From the NCBI GenBank assembly GCA_022652735.1, contig JALCRP010000019.1, positions 1 through 38,626 of the forward strand: 38,626 nucleotides of DNA, in the 5' to 3' direction. Below are positions 17,785-25,724 of this stretch, piece after piece (position 1 is the stretch's first letter; each line of letters opens with the position of its first letter). The DNA comes from Faecalibacterium sp. (lineage in GTDB: Bacteria > Bacillota > Clostridia > Oscillospirales > Ruminococcaceae). The notes below the pieces were generated by a model, which did not search any database, was not told where the DNA came from, and was given only the letters and a program-made list of their open reading frames with translations. The position numbers were made by a program, and so were the translations under genes.

Positions 17785-17909
17785 GTGACAATAATCACGA
17801 AATTGCCGCTGCGCGTTCGCCCGTTTTTGGGAAAATAGCTTTTCCCGCCGAGAAAAAGCGCAAAGAAACGCGCACCGCGTACAAAGCGGGCGCCCCGCGC
17901 CCTGCGGGC

Positions 17910-19139
17910 CTATATCACCTGAAACAGGAAAAACTTTAGGTAGGCGGTTTCGGGCACACCCCACAGCACAGGATGATCGGGTGACTGCTGGCGCACCTCG
18001 ATCTGGCGCAGCTGGCGATGGGCATCGTGCGCGGCTGCGGCCAGCATCTGGCGGAACATGCTTTCGCTGGCAAAGTGGCTGCAGCTGGCCGTGGCGAGAT
18101 AGCCGCCGCGGGGCAGCAGCTGCATGGCGCGGTAATTGATTTCTTTATAGCCGCGCATGGCGTTTTCGGCCGTTTTGCGCGCCTTGGTAAAGGCGGGCGG
18201 GTCGAGGATGATAAAATCGTAAGGGCAACCCTCGCGCGCAAGGCGCGGCAGAAGCTCAAACGTATCTTCGCAAACAAAATCCATATTGGAAAGGCTGTTG
18301 CGCGCGGCGTTGCGCCGGGCCATCTCGATGGCGCTTTCGCTGATGTCGGCGGCCGTAACGCGCGCGGCGCCGCCCTTTGCGGCGTTCAGCGCAAAGCTGC
18401 CCGTATGGGTAAAGCAATCGAGCACGGTATGCCCGGCGGCAAGGCGCGCCACGGCGCGGCGGTTATATTTTTGGTCGAGGAAAAAGCCGGTTTTCTGGCC
18501 GTTCTCAAAATCGACATGGTAATAAATGCCGTTCTCGCAGATCTCCGTCTCGGTAGAGGCGGGCGGCGTTTCGCCGGGCAGCAAAAACCAGCCCTTGTTT
18601 TGCGCCAAGCCTTCTTTGGCGCGCAGAGGCTCGTCGTTGCGCTCATAAATGCCATCAATGGTTTGGCCGTCGGCGCGCAGCACTTCGGCCAAAAGCGGAA
18701 ACAGCAGGGGCTTCAGCCGTTCCATGCCCACCGAAAGCGTTTCGGTGACAAGGATGCCGCCAAAGCGGTCGACTGTAAGGCCGGGGAACTGGTCGGCCTC
18801 GCCGAAAATGACACGGCAGGCGGTAAGGTCATCCGGCGCAAGCACGGTTTTGCGGTAATCCCACGCATAACGGATGCGCCGCCGCCAAAACTCCGCGTCA
18901 AAGGTATCGTTCGCGTTGCGGGAAAAAATGCGCACACGAATCTTGCTTTGCAGCGAGACGAATCCTGTGCCGAGCCATGCGCCTTTTGGGCTTACCACAT
19001 CGGCAAAGCTGCCGTTTTCGGGCGTTTCGCCGGGCGAAGAAAGCAAATCGTTTTCATACACCCACGGATGCCCGGCGGCCAGCGCCGCCTCTGCTTTTTT
19101 GTTCACCATATAGACGGGATACCCGCGGGATGCTTTCAT
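17910..19139 (-). CDS. Class I SAM-dependent rRNA methyltransferase, RlmI family
   Basis: A 409-residue protein. An N-terminal PUA RNA-binding domain (HPWVYENDLLS) is followed by the RlmI-like middle domain and a Rossmann methyltransferase domain: motif I VLDCFTHTGSFALNAA, the acidic end of strand 2 (TAADIS), and the catalytic motif IV ILDPPAF, then ATASCSHF with a Cys. RlmI makes 5-methylcytosine in 23S rRNA (position 1962 in E. coli); the exact target here is not proven because the family also contains relatives with other sites. The ATG at 19139 has AGAGGTGG upstream; the open frame to 19175 lacks one. It is transcribed alone, divergently from the CYTH gene. Confidence 0.88.
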   Translation of the reverse strand: MKASRGYPVYMVNKKAEAALAAGHPWVYENDLLSSPGETPENGSFADVVSPKGAWLGTGFVSLQSKIRVRIFSRNANDTFDAEFWRRRIRYAWDYRKTVLAPDDLTACRVIFGEADQFPGLTVDRFGGILVTETLSVGMERLKPLLFPLLAEVLRADGQTIDGIYERNDEPLRAKEGLAQNKGWFLLPGETPPASTETEICENGIYYHVDFENGQKTGFFLDQKYNRRAVARLAAGHTVLDCFTHTGSFALNAAKGGAARVTAADISESAIEMARRNAARNSLSNMDFVCEDTFELLPRLAREGCPYDFIILDPPAFTKARKTAENAMRGYKEINYRAMQLLPRGGYLATASCSHFASESMFRQMLAAAAHDAHRQLRQIEVRQQSPDHPVLWGVPETAYLKFFLFQVI

Positions 19140-19286
19140 AAATCCACCTCTGCCGTTTTGTGTGTAGCTTTGCAAACGGTATTATTGTAGCACAAAAATG
19201 TGGTATACTCCATGCAGAATTTTCATCACGAAAAAGCGCGGCCGCATCCCATAAAACGGCGCGAAGCAAAAACAGGAGGCAGCAAA

Positions 19287-19778
19287 ATGGAGATCGAACG
19301 TAAATGGATGGTGACGGGCTGGCCCGTGGGCTTTGCCGAGACGGAAGAGTTTTTGATGCGGCAGGGCTATATTAGCGTAAAACCAACTGTGCGCCTGCGG
19401 GAAGAAGCGAAAAAGGGCGGCAAAACGGCCTATATTCTGTGCTTCAAATCGGCGGGCGGGCTTTGCCGCGAGGAGATCGAAACCGAAATTGCGCCCGCGC
19501 TGTTTGGCGATCTGGCGAAAAAGATTATCGGCAAACCGCTGATCCCGAAGCTGCGGCGCAATTATGCGCTGCCCGGCGGGCTGGCGCTGGAAGTAAACCA
19601 TGTGGACGAGGGCGCGCCGACGGAATTTTGGTATGCCGAGGTGGAGTTCCCGACGGAAGCCGCGGCCCGTGCATGGCGGCCGGAAAGCTGCGGCCTTGGC
19701 ACCTATCTGTGCGAAGAAGTGACAAATCAGCCGGGGCAGAGCATGGGCGCTTACTGGGAAGCAACGCGCGGCAAGTAA
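19287..19778 (+). CDS. CYTH domain protein
   Basis: A 163-residue single-domain protein of the CYTH superfamily (class IV adenylate cyclase / thiamine triphosphatase / inorganic triphosphatase). It opens with the signature ExExK as MEIERKW and has the further charged beta strands of the triphosphate tunnel (VRLREEAKKGG, ILCFKSAGG, EEIETEI, ALEVNHVD, WYAEVEF). The usual activity is hydrolysis of tripolyphosphate or thiamine triphosphate in the cytoplasm; substrate cannot be read from sequence. It starts at 19287 with AGGAGG nine bases upstream. The longer frame back to 19200 starts inside the divergent promoter region. Confidence 0.87.
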   Translation: MEIERKWMVTGWPVGFAETEEFLMRQGYISVKPTVRLREEAKKGGKTAYILCFKSAGGLCREEIETEIAPALFGDLAKKIIGKPLIPKLRRNYALPGGLALEVNHVDEGAPTEFWYAEVEFPTEAAARAWRPESCGLGTYLCEEVTNQPGQSMGAYWEATRGK

Positions 19779-19957
19779 CCGGCAGGCAGTGCTTGTGCGG
19801 CGGGCCGGGTTTGCAGCCGCATATAGCGGCAGCCCTGCGGCGCAGGCTTTTTGGCCCGAAATGGGGCACAAAAACCGCCGAAATGCAAAAAATCACAAAG
19901 AATTGCTTCACGCTTTTTTCCCGCTGTGGATAAGATGGGGGAAAGGGGTGATGAACG

Positions 19958-20713
19958 ATGGAAATGGGTATGCTTGGCGCAGCGCTGGGGCTGACGCTCT
20001 TCCCTACGCTGTGCACCACAGCCGGCGCGGCCGCAGTGTTCTTTTTGCGCAAGCCGCCGGGGCAGCGCAGCCAGCGGATGCTGCTGGGGTTTGCGGCTGG
20101 GGTAATGTTGGCGGCCAGTATCTGGAGCCTGATTTTGCCTTCGATCGAGCGCTCAAAGGGGGGCTTGTTCCCGGCATGGTTGCCGCCCGCGGCCGGGCTG
20201 TGCATCGGCGCGTTCGGGCTTTTGTGGATCGAGGAAAAGGCCGGAAAGATGCTGGCCGGCGGCAAAGGGCACAGCGGGCGCGTTGTGCTTGCAATCACGC
20301 TGCATAATCTGCCGGAAGGCATGGTGGTAGGGCTTGCGGCGGCGCTGGCGCTTTCCGGCTCGCCGGATGCCCTGACGGGCGCAATGGCACTGAGCCTCGG
20401 TATCGGGCTGCAAAATATCCCGGAGGGGGCGTCGGTCAGTTTCCCGATCCGGCAGGCGGGCGGCACACGCTGGCGCGCCTTCTGGGGCGGGACGGCCTCC
20501 GGCCTTGTCGAGCCGGCCGGCGCGCTGCTTGCCGTTTTGCTGGCAAACTGGGTAGCACCTGCGATGCCGTGGCTGATGGCCGCGGCGGCCGGCGCAATGG
20601 TATGCGTTACCGCACAGGAGATGATCCCGCAGGCGGCGGTGCGCGGGCGCGCCGGCATCGTCAGCATCATGCTGGGCTTTACGCTGATGATGATTATGGA
20701 TGTGGCGCTGTAA
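19958..20713 (+). CDS. ZIP family metal transporter
   Basis: A 251-residue membrane protein with about eight membrane segments. The two ZIP signatures in segments 4 and 5 are clear: HNLPEGMVVGL and GLQNIPEGASVSFP, giving the His, Asn, Glu and Gln side chains that bind zinc or iron. The central cytoplasmic loop is short and lacks the His-rich stretch of many ZIPs. These proteins move divalent metals into the cytoplasm; metal preference is not determinable here. The start at 19958 follows AAAGGGGTG; an ATG at 19964 is also possible. It is 179 bases after the CYTH gene and ends at a strong terminator. Confidence 0.9.
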   Translation: MEMGMLGAALGLTLFPTLCTTAGAAAVFFLRKPPGQRSQRMLLGFAAGVMLAASIWSLILPSIERSKGGLFPAWLPPAAGLCIGAFGLLWIEEKAGKMLAGGKGHSGRVVLAITLHNLPEGMVVGLAAALALSGSPDALTGAMALSLGIGLQNIPEGASVSFPIRQAGGTRWRAFWGGTASGLVEPAGALLAVLLANWVAPAMPWLMAAAAGAMVCVTAQEMIPQAAVRGRAGIVSIMLGFTLMMIMDVAL

Positions 20714-20754
20714 AAGCAAAAAGGCGGGGCAAAATCGTCGCCCGCCAAAAAACG

Positions 20755-20796
20755 AAAAAGGCCCGCAGCTTCCAAAAGAGGCTGCGGGCCTTTTAT
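20755..20796. terminator. Bidirectional terminator between ZIP and ogt genes
   Basis: AAAGGCCCGCAGC pairs perfectly with GCTGCGGGCCTTT, with A and T runs on both sides. Its right edge overlaps the stop codon of the leftward ogt gene (20793-20795). A second GC stem lies at 20722-20746. Confidence 0.88.
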
Positions 20797-21266
20797 GATT
20801 CCTGCTCCCATTCAAGCAGCGCCTGCTTAGTTTCGATGCCGCAGGCATAGCCTGTCAGCGCGCCGTGCGCCCCAACCACGCGGTGGCAGGGCACAATCAG
20901 CCAAAGTGGGTTTGCGTGGCAGGCCATCCCTACGGCGCGGGCGGCCTTTGGGCGGCCCAGCGCGGCCGCAATCTGGCCATAGGTGCGCGTTTCGCCGTAG
21001 GGGATGGCTTCAAGCTGCGCCCACACGGCCTTTTGAAACGGAGTGCCGCGCGCGGCAAGCGGCAAATCAAACTCCCGCCGCAGATGGCAAAAGTATTCGT
21101 TCAGCTGCTGCTCGGCTTCGGCCAAAACAGGCGCGGCAGCCGCCTTGCGCGGAATAGCCTCCAGCTCGGGCGCGGCCTCGGGCAAAAGGCTGCATCGAAA
21201 CAAAGCGCCGTCGGCCTCCTCCATTTCAATCACGCCCAGCATGCTGTTCAAACGAAGAATGCTCAT
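20793..21266 (-). CDS. ogt: Methylated-DNA--[protein]-cysteine S-methyltransferase
   Basis: A 157-residue DNA repair protein that takes alkyl groups from O6-alkylguanine onto its own cysteine. The active-site motif PCHRV is at 126-130 (Cys127), preceded by the helix-turn-helix with TYGQIAAALGRP and the Arg finger. No regulatory Ada domain is attached, so it is of the Ogt type. The start has a GGAGGA site. It follows nnrD by 12 bases and is certainly in the same transcript; the pairing has no obvious functional reason. Confidence 0.94.
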   Translation of the reverse strand: MSILRLNSMLGVIEMEEADGALFRCSLLPEAAPELEAIPRKAAAAPVLAEAEQQLNEYFCHLRREFDLPLAARGTPFQKAVWAQLEAIPYGETRTYGQIAAALGRPKAARAVGMACHANPLWLIVPCHRVVGAHGALTGYACGIETKQALLEWEQES

Positions 21267-21278
21267 ACCGTGTCCTCC

Positions 21279-22154
21279 TCAGCGGCCGCTTTCGGCAAAC
21301 AGACGGCCGAGATCGGAAAAAATATCGTGGGGCAACATGCCATACTGCCCCAGCCGTTTGGCGCTCAGGTCGGCGGCCGCGCCATGCAGCCATACGCCGC
21401 AGCAAGCCGCATCCACAGCGGTAAGCCCCTGCGCCAGCAGCCCGGCGATCATGCCGGTTAGCACATCCCCGCTGCCGCCGCAGGCAAGGCCCGGGTTCCC
21501 GGTCGGGTTTTCATACACGGTGCCGTCCGGCGCGGCAATTACGGTATGGCTGCCTTTCAAAACCAAAACGCAGTTTTGCGCCGCGGCGTAACGGGCGGCG
21601 GTTTCGGCGCGCACGGCCTGAATTTCGGGCACAGAAAGCCCCGTCAGGCGCGCCATTTCGCCGGGGTGCGGCGTTAAGATCAGCGGCGCGCCGCCCGCCG
21701 GATGCGGCAGCACGGGCAGCTTGGCAAGCACGTTCAGCGCGTCGGCGTCCAATACGGTGGGCACCTTAGCCGCGCGCACCAGCGCCGGCACCAGCGCACG
21801 GGTGTTCGCGGTATCGCCAAGCCCCGGCCCGGCGGCCAGCGCCGTGCCTGCATTGGCCTTTTCGGCAAGGCGCACGGCTTCGTCGGCGGCGATGCCGCCC
21901 TCGGCTTCGTGGCAGGGAAACAGGCAGCACTCCGGCAGGCGCACCACGGCCGCGTTCAAGATTTGCTCCAGCGAGGCCAGCGTGACAAGCCCTGTGCCCA
22001 CGCGCGCGGCCCCTTCGGCACAAAGCAGCGGTGCGCCGCGATAGGCCCGGCTACCGGCCGCCAAAAGCACATGCCCAAAGCTGCCCTTGCTGGTTTCGGC
22101 CCGGCGGGCAGGCAGGCGCTCCCACACAAAGGCGGCAGATAAAAGTTTCGCCAT
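21279..22154 (-). CDS. nnrD: ADP/ATP-dependent NAD(P)H-hydrate dehydratase
   Basis: A 291-residue ribokinase-fold enzyme that repairs hydrated NADH or NADPH using ADP or ATP. Motifs in order: GHVLLAAGSRAYRGAPLL, AAGPGLGD, VLDADALN, ILTPHPGEMARL, VLKGSHTVI and GNPGLACGGSGDVLTG, which carries the phosphate-binding Gly-rich loop and catalytic Asp. Unlike many bacterial relatives it is not fused to the NnrE epimerase domain, which is absent from this window. The start at 22154 has AGGGGGAAG upstream. It is divergent from the sirtuin gene, an NAD-consuming enzyme. Confidence 0.93.
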   Translation of the reverse strand: MAKLLSAAFVWERLPARRAETSKGSFGHVLLAAGSRAYRGAPLLCAEGAARVGTGLVTLASLEQILNAAVVRLPECCLFPCHEAEGGIAADEAVRLAEKANAGTALAAGPGLGDTANTRALVPALVRAAKVPTVLDADALNVLAKLPVLPHPAGGAPLILTPHPGEMARLTGLSVPEIQAVRAETAARYAAAQNCVLVLKGSHTVIAAPDGTVYENPTGNPGLACGGSGDVLTGMIAGLLAQGLTAVDAACCGVWLHGAAADLSAKRLGQYGMLPHDIFSDLGRLFAESGR

Positions 22155-22195
22155 TGGCGCTTCCCCCTAAAAAATACGGCATTATTCTAAATTCA

Positions 22196-22204
22196 TGCTA
22201 TAAT
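22196..22204 (+). promoter_or_regulatory. Extended -10 promoter of the sirtuin gene
   Basis: TGCTATAAT is a complete extended -10 element; the -35 position (ACGGCA) is poor, as is common with such promoters. It lies 40 bases before the ATG at 22244. Confidence 0.55.
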
Positions 22205-22243
22205 CATAGCAGAAACAAAACCGGAAAAAAAGGGGCGTACAGT

Positions 22244-22969
22244 ATGGTAGAGGCATTAGAAAAAATCTTGGCAAAAAGCAGCCGCGTCGTGTTTTTTGGC
22301 GGGGCGGGCGTTTCGACAGAAAGCGGCATCCCGGATTTTCGCAGCGTCGACGGGCTGTATCATCAAAGCTACGAGTATCCGCCCGAAACGATTTTGAGCC
22401 ACAGCTTCTGGGCACAAAAGCCGGAAGAATTCTATCGCTTTTACCGCGATAAGCTGCTAGTAAAGGGCGCAAAGCCGAACGCGGCACATCTGCGCTTGGC
22501 GCGGCTCGAAGCCGAGGGCAAGCTTACCGCCGTTGTGACGCAGAATATTGACGGGCTGCATCAGGCGGCCGGCAGCAAAACCGTGTATGAGCTGCACGGC
22601 TCGACGCTGCGCAACTACTGCACAAAATGCGGCAAATTCTATGATGCCGATTTCATTGCAGGCAGCACGGGCGTGCCCCGCTGCACGGCCTGCGGCGGCA
22701 TCGTCAAGCCGGATGTGGTTTTGTATGAGGAGGGCCTCGACGAAGAAGTACTTTCGGGCGCGGTGCAGGCCATCCGAAACGCGGATACCTTGATCGTAGG
22801 CGGCACAAGCCTTGTTGTATATCCTGCGGCCGGGCTGATCCGCTATTTCCGCGGCGAAAACCTTGTCGTCATCAATATGCAGCCCACGGCCGCCGACCAC
22901 GACGCAACGCTGTGCATCGCCAAACCCATCGGGCAGGTGCTTGACCCAGCGGTGAAACTGGAACCGTAA
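22244..22969 (+). CDS. NAD-dependent protein deacylase, sirtuin (Sir2) family
   Basis: A 241-residue sirtuin that removes acetyl or other acyl groups from lysines with consumption of NAD. Visible are GAGVSTESGIPDFRS (21-34 region), TQNIDGLHQAAGS (99-111), the catalytic His118 in ELHGS, and the zinc site of four cysteines (126, 129, 147, 150). The segment SYEYPPETILSH in the small domain fits the class U/III-like bacterial enzymes. The ATG at 22244 has an AAGGGG site; an upstream open frame belongs to the divergent nnrD region. It is the only gene of its unit unless the unknown gene 131 bases downstream is cotranscribed. Confidence 0.94.
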   Translation: MVEALEKILAKSSRVVFFGGAGVSTESGIPDFRSVDGLYHQSYEYPPETILSHSFWAQKPEEFYRFYRDKLLVKGAKPNAAHLRLARLEAEGKLTAVVTQNIDGLHQAAGSKTVYELHGSTLRNYCTKCGKFYDADFIAGSTGVPRCTACGGIVKPDVVLYEEGLDEEVLSGAVQAIRNADTLIVGGTSLVVYPAAGLIRYFRGENLVVINMQPTAADHDATLCIAKPIGQVLDPAVKLEP

Positions 22970-23099
22970 AGAAGCGGCAACAAGGAAAATGGACGGCCAT
23001 GCCGAAAACGATTCTTTTGCGGCCGACGGATTGTGCGCAAATCCACCCTGCTTTCCTGCATAAAATAAAGGGAAAACGGAACAGGAAAGGGATGGAAAC

Positions 23100-23744
23100 A
23101 TGATACAGCTGGAAAACACGGCCGTGCAAAGCCTGCCGGCCCGGAGAGTATCGGCGGAGGAGTTCTGCGATTTGGCCCGCCAGACAAAAAGCAGCGTGTA
23201 CCGCCCCCGGTGGGAGGTTCTGCGCATGCTGGCCGTAGGCGAGGCGTGGGGCGCCGCGGCGCCGGATGGCACCTTGGAAGCGGCGCTGCTTGTGCTGCCG
23301 CTGGAGGCGGATGTTTCGCTGGCGGCGGGGCTGCGCGCGCTGGAGGGCGGGCTGCCCGCGCGGGGCTTTTTGCTAACGCCGCCGGCCGGTGCGCCGGAGT
23401 ATCTGCCCGCGCTGCTGAAAGCGGCAAAAAATGCCGCAGTGCGCCGCGCGCCGCCAAGCCCTGTGCGGGCCGTGCTGGAATGGGGGATCGGCAGCCCGCA
23501 GGCCCAGACGCTCGAAACCTATTTTTCGCAGGGTTTTGCGCTGCGGGCGCTGCGCCCTTTGCAGACGATGGCCCCCCTTGCGCTGCTGACATCGGCGCCC
23601 GTAAATACGCGCGGGCAGGAAGTTTGGGTGCCCCTTGAGGATGCTACCCATTTGGCGCTGCTGCTGGCGCGCGGATGGGCCGCCGTCGGCAGCCGCGGCG
23701 AAAGGGGAAACACGGCGCTGCGCCTGGTTTCCCTGCACGGATAA
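23100..23744 (+). CDS. Unknown protein, 214 residues
   Basis: I do not recognise this gene. It encodes a 214-residue, Ala- and Leu-rich protein with no signal peptide, starting MIQLENTAVQSLP. The layout of helices and strands, with LEAALLVLPLEADVSL in the first part and QTLETYFSQGFALRALRPL in the second, resembles a worn-down GNAT acetyltransferase, but the acetyl-CoA loop is not visible. Codon use fits the core genes, and the site GAAAGGG upstream of 23100 is fair, so it is probably a real gene. It stands between the sirtuin and a hydroxyacid dehydrogenase, both in the same direction. Confidence 0.6.
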   Translation: MIQLENTAVQSLPARRVSAEEFCDLARQTKSSVYRPRWEVLRMLAVGEAWGAAAPDGTLEAALLVLPLEADVSLAAGLRALEGGLPARGFLLTPPAGAPEYLPALLKAAKNAAVRRAPPSPVRAVLEWGIGSPQAQTLETYFSQGFALRALRPLQTMAPLALLTSAPVNTRGQEVWVPLEDATHLALLLARGWAAVGSRGERGNTALRLVSLHG

Positions 23745-23846
23745 CCCTAAATACATCAGGCGGCGAGAAACCGCCAAAAGCGTCATACGGGCATCGGGCG
23801 CTGTGCCGCGCACAGAAAAGATTGTGGAAAACGGATGGAGGAAACC

Positions 23847-24806
23847 ATGAAAGCAGTTGTACTCGAAAGCTATGCCCTGCAAGAAGGCGATATGCATTGG
23901 GAGGCGCTTCGCCCGCTGGTGGATACGCTGGAAATCTATCCGTTGACGCCGCCGGAAAAAATCGCGGAGCGGTTGGCCGGGGCAGAGCTTGCCATATTGA
24001 ACAAATGCCGCATCGGCGAGGAAGTGCTTGCAGCCTGCCCCGCCCTGCGCTGGGTCGGCATTATTGCCACGGGCACCGATGTAGTGGATTTGGAAGCCTG
24101 CCGGCGGCACGGCGTCCTTGTGGCAAACGTGCCGGGCTATGCTAGTTACAGCGTGGCGCAGCACGCGTTCAGCCTGCTGCTGGCCGTTTGCCAGTGTGCC
24201 GACAGATACGCCCGCGGCGTCCGCGCAGGATACTGGAAACAGCAGCCGGCCGCCTACGGTATTTTGCCGATGATGGAGCTGGCCGGCAAAACCTTTGGCA
24301 TCTATGGCTATGGCGACATCGGCCGGCAGGCCGCGCGTATTGCGCAGGGCTTCGGCATGCATGTGTTGGCCGCCACGCGCACTGTCCGCCCGGAATATGC
24401 CGCCGACGGCGTAGAGTTTGTCGATCTCGATACCCTGTTGGCTTGCTGCGATGTGGTTTCGCTGCATTGCCCGCTGACGCCCCAGACAAAAGAGCTGATC
24501 GACGCAAAACGCCTTGCCCGGATAAAGCCCGGCTGCATCCTCATCAATACGGCCCGCGGCGGGCTGGTAAACGATGCGGCGGTAGCTGATGCCTGCAAAT
24601 CGGGCCGCCTTGCGTGGTATCTTGCCGACGCCGCCTCTACCGAGCCGATCCCGCGCGATAACCCGCTTTTGACGGCGGAAAACGTGCTGATTACACCGCA
24701 CATTTCGTGGGCGACGGATGCCGCGCTGCGCCGGCTTGAAGCCATCACGGCACAAAACCTAAAAAGCTATCTCGAAGGCTACCCGGAGCATATCGTAAAC
24801 GCCTAA
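23847..24806 (+). CDS. D-2-hydroxyacid dehydrogenase (glycerate dehydrogenase-like)
   Basis: A 319-residue NAD-dependent enzyme that interconverts 2-oxoacids and D-2-hydroxyacids. The Rossmann motif GYGDIG is at 154-159; catalytic Arg237 (NTARGGL), Glu266 (STEP) and His285 (TPHISW) are all present. The STEP and NPLLTAENV segment is typical of the hydroxypyruvate/glycerate dehydrogenase branch. I chose the ATG at 23847 because GGAGG lies five bases before it; the in-frame ATG at 23835 overlaps that site. A terminator follows six bases after the stop codon. The neighbours give no clue to the substrate. Confidence 0.92.
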   Translation: MKAVVLESYALQEGDMHWEALRPLVDTLEIYPLTPPEKIAERLAGAELAILNKCRIGEEVLAACPALRWVGIIATGTDVVDLEACRRHGVLVANVPGYASYSVAQHAFSLLLAVCQCADRYARGVRAGYWKQQPAAYGILPMMELAGKTFGIYGYGDIGRQAARIAQGFGMHVLAATRTVRPEYAADGVEFVDLDTLLACCDVVSLHCPLTPQTKELIDAKRLARIKPGCILINTARGGLVNDAAVADACKSGRLAWYLADAASTEPIPRDNPLLTAENVLITPHISWATDAALRRLEAITAQNLKSYLEGYPEHIVNA

Positions 24807-24811
24807 AAAAG

Positions 24812-24852
24812 AACCGCCCGATTTCCCTGAAAAGGGAAGCCGGGCGGTTTTT
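24812..24852. terminator. Bidirectional terminator
   Basis: AACCGCCCG pairs with CGGGCGGTT and an inner TTCCCT/AGGGAA stem, with T runs on both strands. It ends the dehydrogenase gene and probably also the leftward M15 peptidase gene, whose stop is 113 bases away. Between 24853 and 24964 I see nothing else. Confidence 0.85.
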
Positions 24853-24964
24853 ATGTAAAAACGTCCTGATTCAAAAGGTCGGCGCAGGATGCCGCTTTTG
24901 TGGATGGCCCGCACGGCCGCGGCGAAAAGTTTGGGGCCAAACTGCCCCGTGGCGCTTTGTCGTT

Positions 24965-25657
24965 TCAGTCGATGGTTGTTTTCGTGCGGCCCATGCCAAG
25001 AGCAGCGGCGGAAATTTTCTTCCAAGACTGGCATCCGCAGATGCCGTCGGCCGTCAGGCTGACGCGCTTTTGATAGGCGATCAGTGCCTTTTCAGTCAAG
25101 CTGCCAAACTTGCCGTCAATCCGGCTGCCGGTGGGGTAGCCCAGCGTCGAAAGCGCATCCTGCAGGATCATCACATAGGTGCTGCGGCTGCCGCGCCGGA
25201 GCGTCGGATAGCCGCTTGTCGTATCGGCGCAGGCGGGCGTGCCGTAGCGGCGGTCGAAATGTACCCATGTGGGCGTAAGCGAAAGCGGCTCGACATAGCC
25301 CCATGCGCCCGAGTTGACGGCCGCGTTGTAGATTGCGCGGCGTACCGTGCTGGAAGTGCCTTGCCCGACATCAAACGCGACGCCGGCATAGTGCTGGCTG
25401 CGGGTGCCGTGCCCGCCCTCCCAAATGCGGCGGAACGCATATCCTACGTGAATCGGGCTGCCGTAGCTGCGGCGGGTGAGGTTCCAAGCATCCATCGCGG
25501 CGGTCGTCGTCCAAAGCGTGGGGCTGCCTGATGCGCCGCGGAACTCGTTGACGGTCAGCGTGGAATTGTAGCTGTAGGGCATCGGGTCGCTTTCTTCGAG
25601 ATCGGGGTATACATATACATTATTGGTGTAAGCGTCATAAACCAAAACTCTTGCCAT
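24965..25657 (-). CDS. M15-type peptidase with C-terminal peptidoglycan-binding domain
   Basis: A 230-residue protein. The N-terminal 145 residues carry the zinc site of the M15 (D-Ala-D-Ala carboxypeptidase / endopeptidase) family: SQHYAGVAFD gives His89 and Asp96, and WVHFD gives His133. The last 80 residues form a peptidoglycan-binding-1 domain (LRRGSRSTYVMILQDAL, DGKFGSLTEKALIAYQ). No signal peptide is visible, which is common for spore-cortex or phage-type lytic enzymes released by other means. The start at 25657 has GAGGAGG eight bases upstream. It follows the five-repeat protein by 67 bases in the same direction, and the two probably act together on spore or cell wall peptidoglycan. 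Confidence 0.83.
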   Translation of the reverse strand: MARVLVYDAYTNNVYVYPDLEESDPMPYSYNSTLTVNEFRGASGSPTLWTTTAAMDAWNLTRRSYGSPIHVGYAFRRIWEGGHGTRSQHYAGVAFDVGQGTSSTVRRAIYNAAVNSGAWGYVEPLSLTPTWVHFDRRYGTPACADTTSGYPTLRRGSRSTYVMILQDALSTLGYPTGSRIDGKFGSLTEKALIAYQKRVSLTADGICGCQSWKKISAAALGMGRTKTTID

Positions 25658-25724
25658 GATTGCATCCTCCTCAAAATGCTGCCGGGCGGCGGTTTTTTTG
25701 TATTCTCGCCCGGCTTTGTAAAAA

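Noticed and set aside
22970..23099. Inverted repeat CTTTCCTG/CAGGAAAG before the unknown gene as a terminator
   Set aside because: The loop is about 24 bases and no T run follows; it also covers the ribosome binding site, but evidence for a function is weak.
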